From contig JACEFZ010014548.1 in the NCBI GenBank assembly GCA_014155875.1, forward strand, positions 124,001 through 188,000: a stretch of 64,000 nucleotides of DNA. The letters are read 5' to 3'. This document shows positions 21,751-32,274 of the stretch, in pieces (the stretch's first letter is position 1; every line of letters begins with the position of its first letter). This DNA comes from Cepaea nemoralis (lineage: Eukaryota; Mollusca; Gastropoda; Stylommatophora; Helicidae). The position numbers and the translations under genes were made by a program. The notes beneath the pieces were generated by a model. The model searched no databases. It was not told where the DNA came from and saw only the letters and a list, made by a program, of their open reading frames with translations.

Positions 21751-21804
21751 GGTGCTGATTGTAACTTTAATGGTAATTCAGTGTAAACATTTATAATTTG
21801 CAAC

Positions 21805-22905
21805 ATTAAAATAGTATGTGGACGATATACTAATTATCACCACAGACGAGCTACAAGCAACATCTCTCTATCTATGGAACACGAACACAACGAAGCGTTA
21901 CCGTTCCTAGATATTCTAATGAGACGTAGAGCAGACGGAACAATTCAAAGATCGGTGTATCGCAAAGGGACATGGACTGGCCAATACCTAAATTTTCAGA
22001 GCTTCACACCTGTCCTGTACAAACAGGGCTTAGTACGGACCTTGTTTGACCGTGCTAGAAAGATATGCACCCAGGACACACTGACAGAGGAATTTGAAAC
22101 TCTGAAGAATGTCTTAAACCTGAATGGGTACCCCACAGGATTTATAAAGCGCCACTGCCAACAGTCCAAACCGAAAGCAGACATAACTACAGTCCCTAAA
22201 CTCAAGGTATTCATCCAGCTAGCCTTTCGAGGGGATGACGTAATGCAACATCTACAAGACCGGCTTACTACAGCAGTAGGCCGAACATTCTGTGCGGCAA
22301 CTCCAGTCATTAGATTTAAAACCGTACCGATTCCTACACCAGCAGTCAAAGAGCCTGTTCCTCTGTACGCCACAAACAATTGTATTTACCAATTCACATG
22401 TAGATGCCAGGCCGTTTACATTGGTAGAACAGAGAGACAACTTAACAAACGGGTGTCAGAACACATACCTCAATGGGTCAACAAGATACAACACACAGGA
22501 GATGCTAGCCTCGTGGGGTCAACACACCGGAAGCTCCCGGAGTCTTCAATCGGTAGGCACATTGTCGACAGTGGCCATATGGTGGACAGAGACACTGCAT
22601 TTTGCGTGTTGTTTAACACACAAAATACTCGCTTGTTAAAATTTGCAGAAGCAATTATGATCTATCAACACAAGCCAGAATTGTGCAAACAGAAAGACAT
22701 GTTAGCTTAAAATTACCGTGGTAGATAAGTGACATTACTGTGCGAATATGTGTATATTTCGACTTGAAGGATTTATCTAGTTAATTTACGTAAGTTGTGT
22801 GATTTCTGCAGTATGTACCTGACGAGATGCAGCGAAATATGCCAGGCAATAAATCGTGCAATCTATTGTTTGTGTCTTCGTTATTCAAATTCACTACAGG
22901 AAAAC
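21805..22905 (+). mobile_element. Penelope-like retroelement, 5'-truncated
   Basis: Starts within RT at the catalytic RYVDDILIITTDE (YVDD at about 21815-21829). It shifts frame near 21870 and then continues as a 278-residue open frame with RT thumb and GIY-YIG endonuclease. The 3' UTR (22711-22905) with AATAAATCGTGC is shared with the fragment at 17740-17940. Penelope-like elements are a retroelement class distinct from LINE and LTR elements. Confidence 0.9.
21874..22710 (+). CDS. Penelope-like RT thumb plus GIY-YIG endonuclease
   Basis: A 278-residue open frame. Residues 1-15 (EHNEALPFLDILMRR) are the RT segment after YVDD. The TGQYLNFQS region and GYPTGFIKRH are characteristic of Penelope RTs. 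The C-terminal nuclease has CIYQFTCRCQAVYIGRTERQL (residues about 170-190), RVSEHIP, SSIGRHIVDSGH and a final LKFAEAIMIYQHKPELCKQK. This is the GIY-YIG core with the catalytic Arg, His and Glu positions visible. It would nick the target DNA for priming. The frame starts after a frameshift, so it is a truncated protein. Confidence 0.9.
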   Translation: MEHEHNEALPFLDILMRRRADGTIQRSVYRKGTWTGQYLNFQSFTPVLYKQGLVRTLFDRARKICTQDTLTEEFETLKNVLNLNGYPTGFIKRHCQQSKPKADITTVPKLKVFIQLAFRGDDVMQHLQDRLTTAVGRTFCAATPVIRFKTVPIPTPAVKEPVPLYATNNCIYQFTCRCQAVYIGRTERQLNKRVSEHIPQWVNKIQHTGDASLVGSTHRKLPESSIGRHIVDSGHMVDRDTAFCVLFNTQNTRLLKFAEAIMIYQHKPELCKQKDMLA

Positions 22906-23251
22906 ATTGTTTTGAATTAAAATAGTAATTCATCATGGTAAATCAATGATTCGTGGTGAGCTAAATAGAGTATAACCCATTGATATGTTTGAAACAAATT
23001 AACATAGCATTACATATTTTAGCAAGTCACATAACTTAAGGATGTTTGATGTAATTTGTTTGGGTTATAACTAAGATCTAGTTTTAAAACTAAGTGAAAG
23101 TTTTGTAGTCAGATACACTATAGTAGAAATTTTAAAAAGACCTTGGCAAAGTGGAACATTTGTTTCCAGATTAGAAAATTATTTTTAAAGCACACTTTCT
23201 GAAAGAAACACAAATATTCCAAAACTGAATAGAATGCAATAGCCAATAGCC
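22906..23251. other. Intronic sequence, no gene
   Basis: AT-rich with no ORF, repeat or motif that I can support. Confidence 0.5.
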
Positions 23252-23834
23252 ATCTACTTCTCTTTGTTCACTTGCTTAGAACTCAAGCTTGGTCCATATA
23301 CGTGCTACTTCTTCTAGTGCACTGGACAGATTAGATTTCCCTATGACCAGTGTCCCTGGCCATCAGACTACCCCACTCAGACTTAGAGGCACTTGTAACT
23401 ATTGTCCCCAAGCCTAGGATGAGAAGTCAACATTCTAGTCAAACTAACCAGTGTCCCTGGCCATCAGACTACCCCACTCAGACTTAGAGGCACTTGTAAC
23501 TGATGTCCCCAAGCCTAGGATGAGAAGTCAACATTCTAGTCAAACTAACCAGTGTCCCTGGCCATCAGACCACCCCACTCAGACTTAGAGGCACTTGTAA
23601 CTGATGTCCCCAAGCCTAGGATGAGAAGTCAACATTCTAGTCAAACTAACCAGTGTCCCTGGCCATCACACTACCCCACTCAGACTTAGAGGCACTTGTA
23701 ACTGATGTCCCCAAGCCTAGGACGAGAAGTCAACATTCTAGTCAAACTAACCAGTGTAGGGGTTGAACCCGCAACCTCAGCACTACGGGATGTTTCAGAA
23801 TGAACACGTTTATCCATTCAGCCAAGCTAACCTC
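23252..23834 (-). mobile_element. SINE-3 copy with internal tandem amplification
   Basis: On the minus strand the head (GAGGTTAGCTTGGCTGAATGG, box B GGTTCAACCCC, 23834-23755) leads into the 101-bp array. It exits into the normal SINE-3 3' tail (CACTAGAAGAAGTAGCACG, AAGCAAGTGAAC). Both ends and the order match the copy at 16952-17240, so the array lies inside a single SINE insertion. Confidence 0.88.
23347..23750. repeat. 101-bp tandem array, 4 units, derived from SINE-3 body
   Basis: CCAGTGTCCCTGGCCATCAG starts at 23347, 23448, 23549 and 23650, and a partial fifth start is at 23751. The units are over 97 percent identical by eye. The unit is the reverse complement of the SINE-3 segment from the box-B exit (GACTAGAATGTTGAC) to GGGACACTGG, which occurs once in the other copy. 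Confidence 0.97.
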
Positions 23835-24590
23835 ATATCTAGTTCTCTTTAATTTGGTACATAATACATTATACTTTACTCATGATTATAAAAGCAAATG
23901 AAAATTATGTGCGTGTCAATTTGTTTGGTTATGTAATTCCAGCCACAGAGTAAAATTACACATTAAATCATTCAAAATGTATTCTATTAAATTAATGAGT
24001 GTCTGAAAATACAAGTTTCATTAAAAGCATAAAAAAGAAAGAACATTTAACAAACTTTTATTACTTCAGTGTAAAAATACAAAATACAGGAATGTTATAC
24101 AATACAAATACACATAAGTGATTTCTTATCTTCACATCCAATGATTCAGGAATAGTAACTTCTTGTTAATGCAATATTCATATTACTGTGTATTGGGCTG
24201 TGTTACTCATTTTCCAAACACTTTTAAAGAATATACTTTTTTTTCCCTCCCGTCTTGTATCTACTTGCCTGGCAAGATTGTCTAGCAATTTACTGTCCTT
24301 GATGCCATTCTGAATGGCTTTCTTGAAACTGGCAGAGTTTTGCTGTTAATGAAACTGGAATTTATTGGCCATATTTCTGTCAAAGTTATGCTTCTGTCTA
24401 CTGAAATATATAGGTGTCTCTATAGTTATAAATAAACTTGTTTCCACCATGCTTTAGCAAATCAGTCTGTCTTGTATCAGTAAACACATCCCATTCATAA
24501 TCACCAGTTCTCATGCATACCATATACCACATTTTCAGTAGGAAGTACATTTTTGTCAACTGGTGTAGTACAGATCAAGCAGTGCAATGT
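23835..24590. other. Intronic sequence, no gene
   Basis: AT-rich. No splice-bounded exon or element could be supported. Confidence 0.5.
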
Positions 24591-25013
24591 GCTGAAGTCA
24601 ACAGGTTATCACTGAAGTCTCTAAAACATGTGACTTGCCAGGCACTCGTGGCTGAAGTCAGCAGCCTATCACCGATGTCTCTCAAACATGTGACTTGCCA
24701 GGCACTCGTGGCTGAAGTCAACAGGCTGTCACTGAAGTCTCTCAAGCATGTGACTTGCCAGGCACTCGTGGCTGAAGTCAACAGGCTGTCACTGAAGTCT
24801 CTCAAACATGTGACTTGCCAGGCACTTGTGGCTGAAGTCAACAGGCTGTCACTGAAGTCTCTCAAGCATGTGACTTGCCAGGCACTCGTGGCTGAAGTCA
24901 ACAGGCTGTCACTGAAGTCTCTCAAAACATGTGACTTGCCAGGCACTCGCGGCTGAAGTCAACAGGATATCACCGAAGTCTCTCAAACATATGACTTGCC
25001 AGGCACTCTTGTG
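24591..25013. repeat. 60-bp minisatellite, 7 units
   Basis: GCTGAAGTCA begins units at 24591, 24651, 24711, 24771, 24831 and 24891. The last unit is shifted by one inserted base. The unit includes CATGTGACTTGCCAGGCACT. Because the period is a multiple of 3, a 20-residue peptide repeat stays open on each strand (VAEVNRLSLKSLKHVTCQAL on plus). The one-base insertion near 24926 ends the frame. I regard the ORFs as by-products. Confidence 0.97.
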
Positions 25014-25489
25014 CTGTACATAGCAGCAGATCCCAGCACACACACTCTACCTTACAATTTTACAGAACTGTTGGCCGTAATGATTTTTGTGTGTGGAGAT
25101 TTTGTCAAGTACATTCTCTAACAAAGTCAGTTGGGGGTATAAATGTATACAACTGTCTACAGTGAATTGCAGATAATCTACTTTCACAATGTAATCAATG
25201 GACTTCTTTACATGGAACAAAACAACTTGTAAATATGTGCTATGTGACATTATATAAGGGTCATCACTCTGTGCTGCTTGATGTGTAACAACAATTCAAT
25301 ATTAATAAATTCATACTTGATTCATGACATAACTGGTATACTTAATTCATGACATAACTGGTATGCTTAATTCAGTGGCCTATATTAGTCATGCCAATAA
25401 TTTTTCTTAATGGCTGCTTATGTTAAAGTGAGCGTCTCTATTCTGTGTAAAAGCAGTCACATGACTGATGCCACTGTTAGGGTATACAG
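25014..25489. other. Intronic sequence with a short direct repeat
   Basis: AATTCATGACATAACTGGTA is repeated back to back near 25339 and 25355-25380. Nothing else is recognisable. Confidence 0.5.
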
Positions 25490-25716
25490 TGTTAAGACAT
25501 GTGCACATTCAAAGCCACTGCATAATGAGGTGGGCTGCCTGGTTTCCTTGCTCACCACCTTGGCTTCCCAGACAATTATCCGGTACTTATGTGGGCAGGC
25601 TGGGTTGACTCTCAGAGCCATACTGGTCAGAGACACATCCTGCCACTGCTGGAGACTGAACCCAGACTACAGTAGTGGCATCAAAGTGCATTAATTACTA
25701 AGCCACCACTGCTCCA
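25490..25716 (-). mobile_element. SINE-4-like tRNA-derived element
   Basis: On the minus strand from 25716, GGAGCAGTGGTGGCTTAGTAAT is followed by CTGGGTTCAGTCTCCAGCAG (box B-like) and a body reaching GGTGGTGAGCAAGGAAACC. The arrangement matches a tRNA head plus tail. It is diverged from the 15010 copy, so subfamily identity is uncertain. Confidence 0.6.
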
Positions 25717-26173
25717 CTGAGTTCTCTGTGCACAATCAGAAATACAAAGTGTTATCAGGGTGAACCCAGCTGGATTCAATCTCTGCAATATTTCACTTCA
25801 GATTGTCAGCAGCCTGGAAATGTGTAGTACAGCAGGCATGGCAAGGCAGGTTTCACTGATAAAATTCCTTGATTACAACGATAAAATGACATACAGAAAG
25901 ATATTTTTCACATTAAAAAGCAATCATCTTCACACACAGCACTTCTGTACGTAAAAGAAACAGTTGCACAATTCCTATTTTTTGTACAACTTATTTCAGG
26001 TACTAAAAAAAACAACAACACAGTATTGAGATTCAAACAAAAGTTCCTCTAAAATATACTTACAGAAATTGTTTTTTATCATAAAGAGAGATCTAAAACA
26101 GTGAAGTAAAATAGGATACAAATCAACAAATTCAAGGCACAGCAGACAGCTACTCTGCAAGCACTTATACAAA
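25717..26173. other. Intronic sequence, no gene
   Basis: No coding or repeat feature supported. Confidence 0.4.
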
Positions 26174-26292
26174 CTATTTGCCGCTCTGAAATGTACCTAA
26201 ATGTGTGGGATCTTGGGTACCCGTCTCAGGTTGATGCTGTTCTTTCTTGTGGTCATGAGATTTATCCATGCCCACACAAGACTGATTTTGCC
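26174..26292 (-). CDS. Possible cassette or alternative last exon of the host gene
   Basis: On the minus strand an ATAATTACAG acceptor precedes 26292. The frame entered from the exon ending at 41006 (overhang G) is open and reads GQNQSCVGMDKSHDHKKEQHQPETGTQ... to a TAG at 26174-26176. If spliced through it would be a terminal exon. A weak donor (ACGG|GTACCC) at 26221 would instead make a 72-nt cassette whose exit phase fits the exon at 412. The His/Lys/Glu-rich composition resembles the exon at 107-412. There is no homology evidence. Confidence 0.33.
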
Positions 26293-26682
26293 CTGTAATT
26301 ATAACAAAAGCCCATGTCATTTCTCCACAGACAACAAATTTATTTACAGAAACAATATGAGTATGTTGTATTGTTGAAAACACCTACAAAACATCAGTTG
26401 AGTCATTTGTGTTGTTGAAAACATCAACAAAACAATGTCAGTACTGTGTTTGTTGACAACTTCTACAAAACATCAATATGAGAACTTTCTGTGTTTAAAA
26501 CTTCAACAAAACATCAATTTCACCAAATGCTGTGGGACTCTAAACCCAACCCCTTACCAGTTAATAAAATAAAAACTGATGGCAGGTTTGTTCAACCACT
26601 GCTGGTGTCCATTACAAGTTTTTACAGTGCTGAGGTATCGAGGTCACTAGACTGTTTCCTGACCTTAAAGTGAGTGCCAGCA
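26293..26682. repeat. Intron with degenerate AAACATCAACAAAAC-type repeats
   Basis: Between 26370 and 26520, motifs such as GTTGAAAAC.TC.ACAAAACAT recur about every 45-50 bp in diverged form. No gene is seen. Confidence 0.45.
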
Positions 26683-28480
26683 ACAGAAGAGCCAGAGTAC
26701 AGATAGACGGACTCAAGAGCAAGAAAGTACTACTGCGTCACGGTGTTCCCCAGGGCGGAGTCTTGACCCCCCACACTTTTTCTAATCTTCAATAATCTTG
26801 TTGTTAAACTACCACAAGGAATTAAAGCGGCAATGTACGCTGATGACCTGGTTCAATGGAGCACAAATGAACATGCATCAGTGGCCACCAGATCGCTGCA
26901 AAGAGCAGTAGATGCATTAGTTGCATGAGCAAATAGATGGTGTGTCAGCATAAACACCGACAAGTGCAGCATCACTCCATTTACCCTCTCTCCAAAACAA
27001 AAGGCAGGGATCATCCAGATAAATGGAATACCCCTAAGAGAAGATAAAGAACCAACATACCTTGGAGTAACATTTAACGACAGGTTGACATGGAGAAAGC
27101 ACATCAACAAAGCAGTAGTAAAAGCCAGAAGGAAAATAACCGTCCTGTGAAAACTAAGTGGAACCACATAGGGAGCCAGTGGGAAAATACTTAGCAAAGT
27201 TTATCAACAGAGCATATGACCAAACCTAGAATATGGGTCAACCGCTTGGTGTTAGCATTAAAAAAAAAAAACACTACAAGAGCAGGACAAAGTGCAAAAT
27301 CAAGCACTTAAGAGTCACTACAGGAGCGTAGGTCAACCCCTTTAGTGGGGAGATGGAGAAGATGGGGAGGACAAGCACTGAGATTGATGCAGGTGAGAGA
27401 TACTAAAGCACTAATACAAGCAGAAAAGTTCCTCAGCTTGCCAGGCCACCCTATGAACAATAGATATGAAAACTTAGCTATGGGGTGGTTGAAAAGAAGC
27501 AGTTTTATCCACCAGGCCAAACGACTCTGCAGAGAAACCACAGATCTGCCCACAGTTGGTATCCCCCTGAAAACTATTCCAGAACGAACTCCATGGAAAG
27601 AGGAACACAGACTATCACTACACATCCAGACAAAAGTGAAAGGAATATTTGACAAGGAAGAACAGAAAAATGTACAGTGCATAACAGCCACTCAGCTTCC
27701 TTGATGAAGAATACCCACAGGACCTCTGGATCCGAGTCTACACATATGGGTCAGCACAAAATGCTGTTCGAAATGGAGGAGCGGGAGTGTACATAGAATA
27801 CCCAAATGCTAGGCACAGGGCCAGGAAAGTACTGCCATAACTATGATGCTGAAATGGAGGCAATCAAGATAGTAATAGAGAAACTACTAAATACCAGCCC
27901 TGGTACACAATCTGTGGTGCTATTGACAGATGCAAAATCAGTACTCGAGGCGCTCCTGTCTGGGAAATTGTCAGTACTAAGGACACTACTTTCTGAACTG
28001 AGCAGTCAGCGTAAGGTTACCATACAGTTGATACCATCTCACTGTGGAGTGCCTGGAAATTAGAGAGCTGATCGATTAGCTAAGGGAGGAGCAAAAGAAG
28101 AACCTGATGTGCCCATGACATACCACCGAAAGAAGAGAATGATCAAATCTGTCAGAAAGTCACCAAGACCTGCTCAAGACGACTACCACGTTTTGGACAG
28201 ACCAGAACAAGTCATTATTCTGCGCCTCAAAACAGGTCACATTAGATAGATTACGTAACCACATGTATGCAAAATTCAAGATTGGTGAATTAGCCATGTG
28301 AACATATGGATTGGTGTTGCAGAAAGTAGAACACATACTCCAAGACTGCCCAAAATACAACTTATCTAAGCAAACAGTCTGCCCTAGAAGACGACAGTGG
28401 ACGATAAACTCTATGAACCACTGAGTGAACTAAAAATTACAGTTAAATTCATACAAGAGACAACATTGCAGTTATATTTC
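26683..28480 (+). mobile_element. LINE-A copy 2, RT plus RNase H plus C-terminal knuckle
   Basis: The copy runs from inside RT (RAQVQIDGL, LLRHGVPQGG, a YADDL-like loop at 26832-26850, KQKAGIIQINGIPLREDKEPTYLGVTF) through a linker (27345-27704) to RNase H and a Cys/His knuckle (28230-28370, HMYAKFKIG...VEHILQDCPKY). Frames are interrupted many times. It is very close to the copy at 3080-3715. The element belongs to the RNase-H-bearing LINE group (I-type superfamily), but the clade is not settled. Confidence 0.88.
27700..28360 (+). pseudogene. LINE-A RNase H domain
   Basis: A YT.GSA..AV-like first strand is seen at 27738-27765 (the D..G motif is degraded). CHNYDAEMEAIKIVIEKLL gives the catalytic Glu, VVLLTDAKSVLEALL the Asp, and LIPSHCGVPGN the catalytic His region, after which a stop (TAG, at about 28063) replaces Glu before RADRLAKGGAKEE. 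RNase H would remove the RNA template strand during insertion. Broken by stops. Confidence 0.85.
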
Positions 28481-28635
28481 AAGTGAACTAAAGAAGATGC
28501 GAGTGCCAGCATACTTTGTGTTCTTACCACTAGAAGAGCTGTGACTTCTTGTCTGAATATATTTAAAGCAGCAGCAGTCAACTTAAGGTTGTTGAAATGT
28601 CCACAAGTTTCTCATAAAATGAAGCAGACAGACCA
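28481..28635. other. Short unassigned spacer
   Basis: Between LINE-A and LINE-B. Nothing recognised. Confidence 0.3.
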
Positions 28636-28996
28636 AAATTCGTTTCCTGTTGTGTCCTGTCCCCTCTCTTGTTCATAACATATATAGACAACATATGTAA
28701 AGAAATCAGCCAAACAGAGACCGCAAGAACACCGCATGATGAGAACACAGAAGAAGAACCATCTGCAAATCTAACCATTAGAGAACTGTTTGCGGACGAC
28801 CAAGCACTAATAGCAAAATCAGAAGCTAATTACAAGACCACCATGAATAGTCTAAACGAAAATGTGTAGGGAACATATGAAAATTAGCACAAGTAAAACA
28901 GAGGTACTGACTATAACTAAAGAAGAAAAAGCAACAACGATTCACCTAAACGAACATCCCTTGAAACAAGTAAAGAGTTTCAAGTACCTAGGAAGT

Positions 28997-29895
28997 GATG
29001 TTTGTCCATCATGAATGATGAGGATCATTCATTACACTGCATCTTTTGATGAGGAACGAATGACTTGCGCTTTAGTTTTGTATAGCGAGGTAGTGGTCGC
29101 GCAACTCCATCGTCCCCGCTCTCTCGTCTGTGTCCATCTGGCTCCAGTGGCGAGCATGGCAAGACGACTGGAAGACGGACACAGATGCAGTGGACGTTAG
29201 GCTGCCACGACCAGTTATCCCTATATATATTGGCTCTCGAGAGCCTCGTGCAAACGGCCCTTCCGTCAATTCCTTTAATTTTCAGTTTTAAGACAAGCGT
29301 AGCGACAAGCAATGAGCGTATGATTACTGATAGGATCCACAAGATTTCCTTCGCCGAAGACGGACTCACCGTCAGAACAGACCACATGCATATGAGGCGA
29401 GAAGCTGCCCACAGGAGATATTGCTCATCTAGGTTGTGAACAGATCTCCCGATGTACGGTTGAGCCTCACCAGCGCACATGTTGACTGACAGGACAGATG
29501 TTCACGCATACGCAAGCCAAGAGTAGCATCGCTAAAGCGCACCCTCCCGGTACAAGGTGATGCATGCAAAACCACTGGACGCCTACCGATGAGCTTTCAA
29601 GCTACGCCGGCAGGACTGACCAAAAAAAAAAGCTATACCAGCTTACTGATTGCAGGCCCACTACTCATCGAGAGAGAGTGGGTGCTTATCGAGACTTTGT
29701 TGAACAGTTGTACAAATTTTGCTCTTTTGCCCGCTCAAACCACAACCCTGGCTGCACGATGCGGTTACATTCTTGAAACGCCTGCCTCGCTAACTTGTGT
29801 TGGCTGGGAAGATCCCATTTTGGTGCACCTCACACAGCCATCCGAGACAACGAACGCTAGACGTGGAACTGATCTAGCGAACCAGACCAGCCCTC
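28997..29895. mobile_element. Unidentified 0.9-kb insertion in LINE-B
   Basis: The insertion is flanked by ACCTAGGAAGT at 28986-28996 and 29896-29906. The empty site is seen in the copy near 39030, where the motif occurs once. If the duplication is taken as 9 bp, the insert starts TG and ends CA. It is more GC-rich than its surroundings, has no ORF and no terminal inverted repeat. An internal 29-nt stretch (29257-29285) closely resembles the complement of a conserved 18S rRNA block. The class is unknown. Confidence 0.7.
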
Positions 29896-30196
29896 ACCTA
29901 GGAAGTATATCATCATCAAATGGCAAATCAGAAGATGAGATTGAACATAGATGCAGTAAGGCAAACCAACTCATTGGACATATGGAACCAATAATAAAGA
30001 ACATACATGTATCAATAGTTACTAAGAAAGCACTTTACTACACAATCTTCCTACCAACTCTATGCTACCAATGCCAAACCTGGACAATGACAGAAAAAGA
30101 GAAAAGAAAAATCACAACAGAAATGAGATTCCTGAGAAGAATACTCAATGTATCAAGAAGAAATGAAGAAATCAGGACTAAAGTGGGGGTTATAGC

Positions 30197-31072
30197 TGTC
30201 ATATGCTATATGACAGACTTGTAGTGAGAAACTGATGAGCAAGCGCATCAGCGTATATAAAAAGAATAGCAAGAGAAATAAGCACGTTGTGGCACTGGTA
30301 AAGAACAAGTGCCACGTCATTGAAGTGCGTAGGATAACAATGCAACGGTAGTTTTGGACACTTACTGCACCAGCTCTCATCTAGAATAGACGTCCAACAC
30401 TTTGCTCTACATTTCCACGACCAACCGTCACTCTGACAAGTAGGGACTTAGGCCACAGTTAGACACTCTTCAGCTCATGTTCCTACATGGCTGGCTCCGC
30501 CAGTGCTGACTGTTGCACTCTTGGTACGGCTTTTCTCTTGGCGTTTTCGCCAGTGAAACTCTGCGCTCAGGTCGGGCCATCTGACAACTACCTCGATGGG
30601 ATTTAACGGTCAGGGGCCGTTGGCTCTCACCGCATGACTGCAGTAGATAGGAGACACCATCTAACACTCGAGCCAGGTATGAGTGTGTGATCTGTGAATG
30701 CAGTGCGGGAGTGTGAGATGACAGTGAAAGCCTGAAGACTGGATCTGCATAAACGCTCATTACCGACATCTGGTGGCAAATACATACGTCGCCGTTCCCC
30801 TCATCGTGATTTCAGGAGTTGTTATTGGATGAGAGTGTCGTGCCTTCCTGTGGTGTGTACAGTGTGAGAAGCAGACCTGCCGGGCTTGCTCTGATGTTCT
30901 TCAGCTAAATCTCACGGATCATACATGCGAGCCGGTGTTCAGGGCGCCAGCTGGTCGGGGACTTATCGTTCAGTAGCGAGGCACCGATCGCTGTTCTGGC
31001 TCATTGAGTCATCACCTTGGGTACAATATCATTACAGTACAGTATGGCAACGTCCCATTACGCCTCGTGACA
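30197..31072. mobile_element. Solo LTR, 876 bp
   Basis: The termini are TGTCATATGC...CTCGTGACA (TG..CA with TGTCA/TGACA inverted ends). It is flanked by a perfect 5-bp duplication, ATAGC (30192-30196, 31073-31077). LINE-B at about 38700 shows the empty site. A TATATAAAAAG box lies near 30255-30265. The first 19 bases form a perfect palindrome, TGTCATATgctATATGACA. No internal retrotransposon genes are present, as expected after LTR-LTR recombination. Orientation is undetermined. Confidence 0.82.
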
Positions 31073-31345
31073 ATAGCTGCACAGATTTTATTAGAAGGCA
31101 GCAAGTCAAATGGTTTGGCCATGCAAGTAGGTTACCAACTAACAGTATACCACAACAAGCAATGATGTACAAACCAGAGGGAAGCAGAGAAAGAGGCCGA
31201 CCACGTAAACGATGGACACAGGGAATAACAGAGTCTATGGGAATATAATTACATGAAGCGCATAAGCGGGCACTCTCCCGCTGTTTATACTTCACCTCGA
31301 CACTGCAAGATACAAGAGGAACATGAGATGAGATTGCATATGTTA

Positions 31346-31679
31346 AGACTCAGGCAGTAAATGTTTAGCCGTCATTTTACACAAATGTTTAGCTTCATTT
31401 TATTCATTCTAGTTACATTAAACATTTCCTATTTCAGTTTAGTTTAGTTGACGGATCAACATCACTGCACACGGGTGTAACCCATAAGTGCTCCATTCTA
31501 CTCCTAACTCAAGCCCGAGTCCAGAGAATCAGTGCATGAACTCTGTAACACTGGCGAGGATCCTGAAATACTTTTAGGTAGATTTTTAACTCGAAATTTT
31601 GCCCGGGCAGCGCCGTTAGGCTACTCTTTTTCTCTTTATGGTGGTCCTGCTGGCTCTGATTCACTATTTTGATTCTGTA
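31346..31679 (-). mobile_element. LINE-T-related 3' end fragment plus unassigned sequence
   Basis: On the minus strand, GAGCACTTATGGGTTACACC...GATGTTGATCCGTCAACTAAACTAAACT (about 31495-31436) parallels the LINE-T 3' terminus (GAGCACTTATGG...GATGATCTGTCGACTAACTAACTAA). It represents a related subfamily with (AACT)n tail. The rest of the interval is unassigned. Confidence 0.6.
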
Positions 31680-32274
31680 GCTGCTTCTTATAAATCGCAT
31701 GGTTTCATCACAGGATATGTCTGTATAGGTTGAAGTTGTCTTCCACCTTTTGTAAGTTTATCAGCCTCTTCAATTGCAGGTATGATACATTGAGATGGAG
31801 TACATTCTGTTTTTAACATTTTTGAATATCTGACAGTGTCCATGGATTTCTGCCCTTGGGTCTGATAGTTCACTGTTGTTGCTTGTCAGTGTTGAGACTA
31901 CCAACAACACATCTTGAAAGAGAGCTATGTGTTTCTATTACTTTCCTGTCTAAATTTCTGCTGCAGTTTTCAAGGCTGTTAGCTCTGCTCCAAAGTTACT
32001 TGAGAATATTTGTATTGTCACGGACAGTTTTCTTTACTTCATTTGTTAGATTCAGAAGAATTCCTCCATCTTCTAAAGTGTTTTTTGCTATCCATCTGTA
32101 AATGCCAGAGTCCAGATGCTACTCTGGTGATGTTCCACTGTGTAGTTCCAGGTTATCTGTCTGTTTCATTTGAAGTGTTCTTCCTGAAACCTGGAATGTT
32201 TTCAATCAACACGGGCTGGTGCTTCTATCTTCAAGTTGGGAATCTGTGAAGGGTTTGGCTGTTGATACTTTTTA
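31680..32274 (-). mobile_element. LINE-A-related RNase H fragment
   Basis: On the minus strand, IPAIEEADKLTKGGRQLQPIQTYPVMKPCDL (31800-31700) matches the RNase H end (.HC.IPGNEEAD.LAK.GG) of the copy at 56720-57890. Sequence up to 32260 parallels the upstream part (LKTAAE.., TDAKSA.. equivalents). Confidence 0.7.

Larger units (their letters stand above)
28636..31345 (+). mobile_element. LINE-B copy 1, split by two insertions
   Basis: Three segments (28636-28996, 29896-30196, 31073-31345) join into one LINE. RT palm: a C..SPLLFITYIDNI-like block, ELFADDQALIA at 28779-28811, HMKISTSKTEVLTI. RT thumb: YLGSISSSNGKSEDEIEHRCSKANQLIGHMEP and CYQCQTWTMTEKEKRK, and C-terminal DFIRRQQVKWFGHASRLPTNSIPQQAMMY and RERGRPRKRW. 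The inverted copy at 38460-39688 supplies the uninterrupted sequence across both junctions. The 3' end reads ACATGAGATGAGATTG. Confidence 0.88.

Noticed and set aside
24513..24956. Repetitive 147- and 123-residue frames on both strands
   Set aside because: By-product of the 60-bp minisatellite with a period divisible by 3.
29185..30224. Frames of 70 to 211 residues around the LINE-B insertion
   Set aside because: They cross the insertion boundary. Only the part after 29896 is real LINE-B coding sequence.
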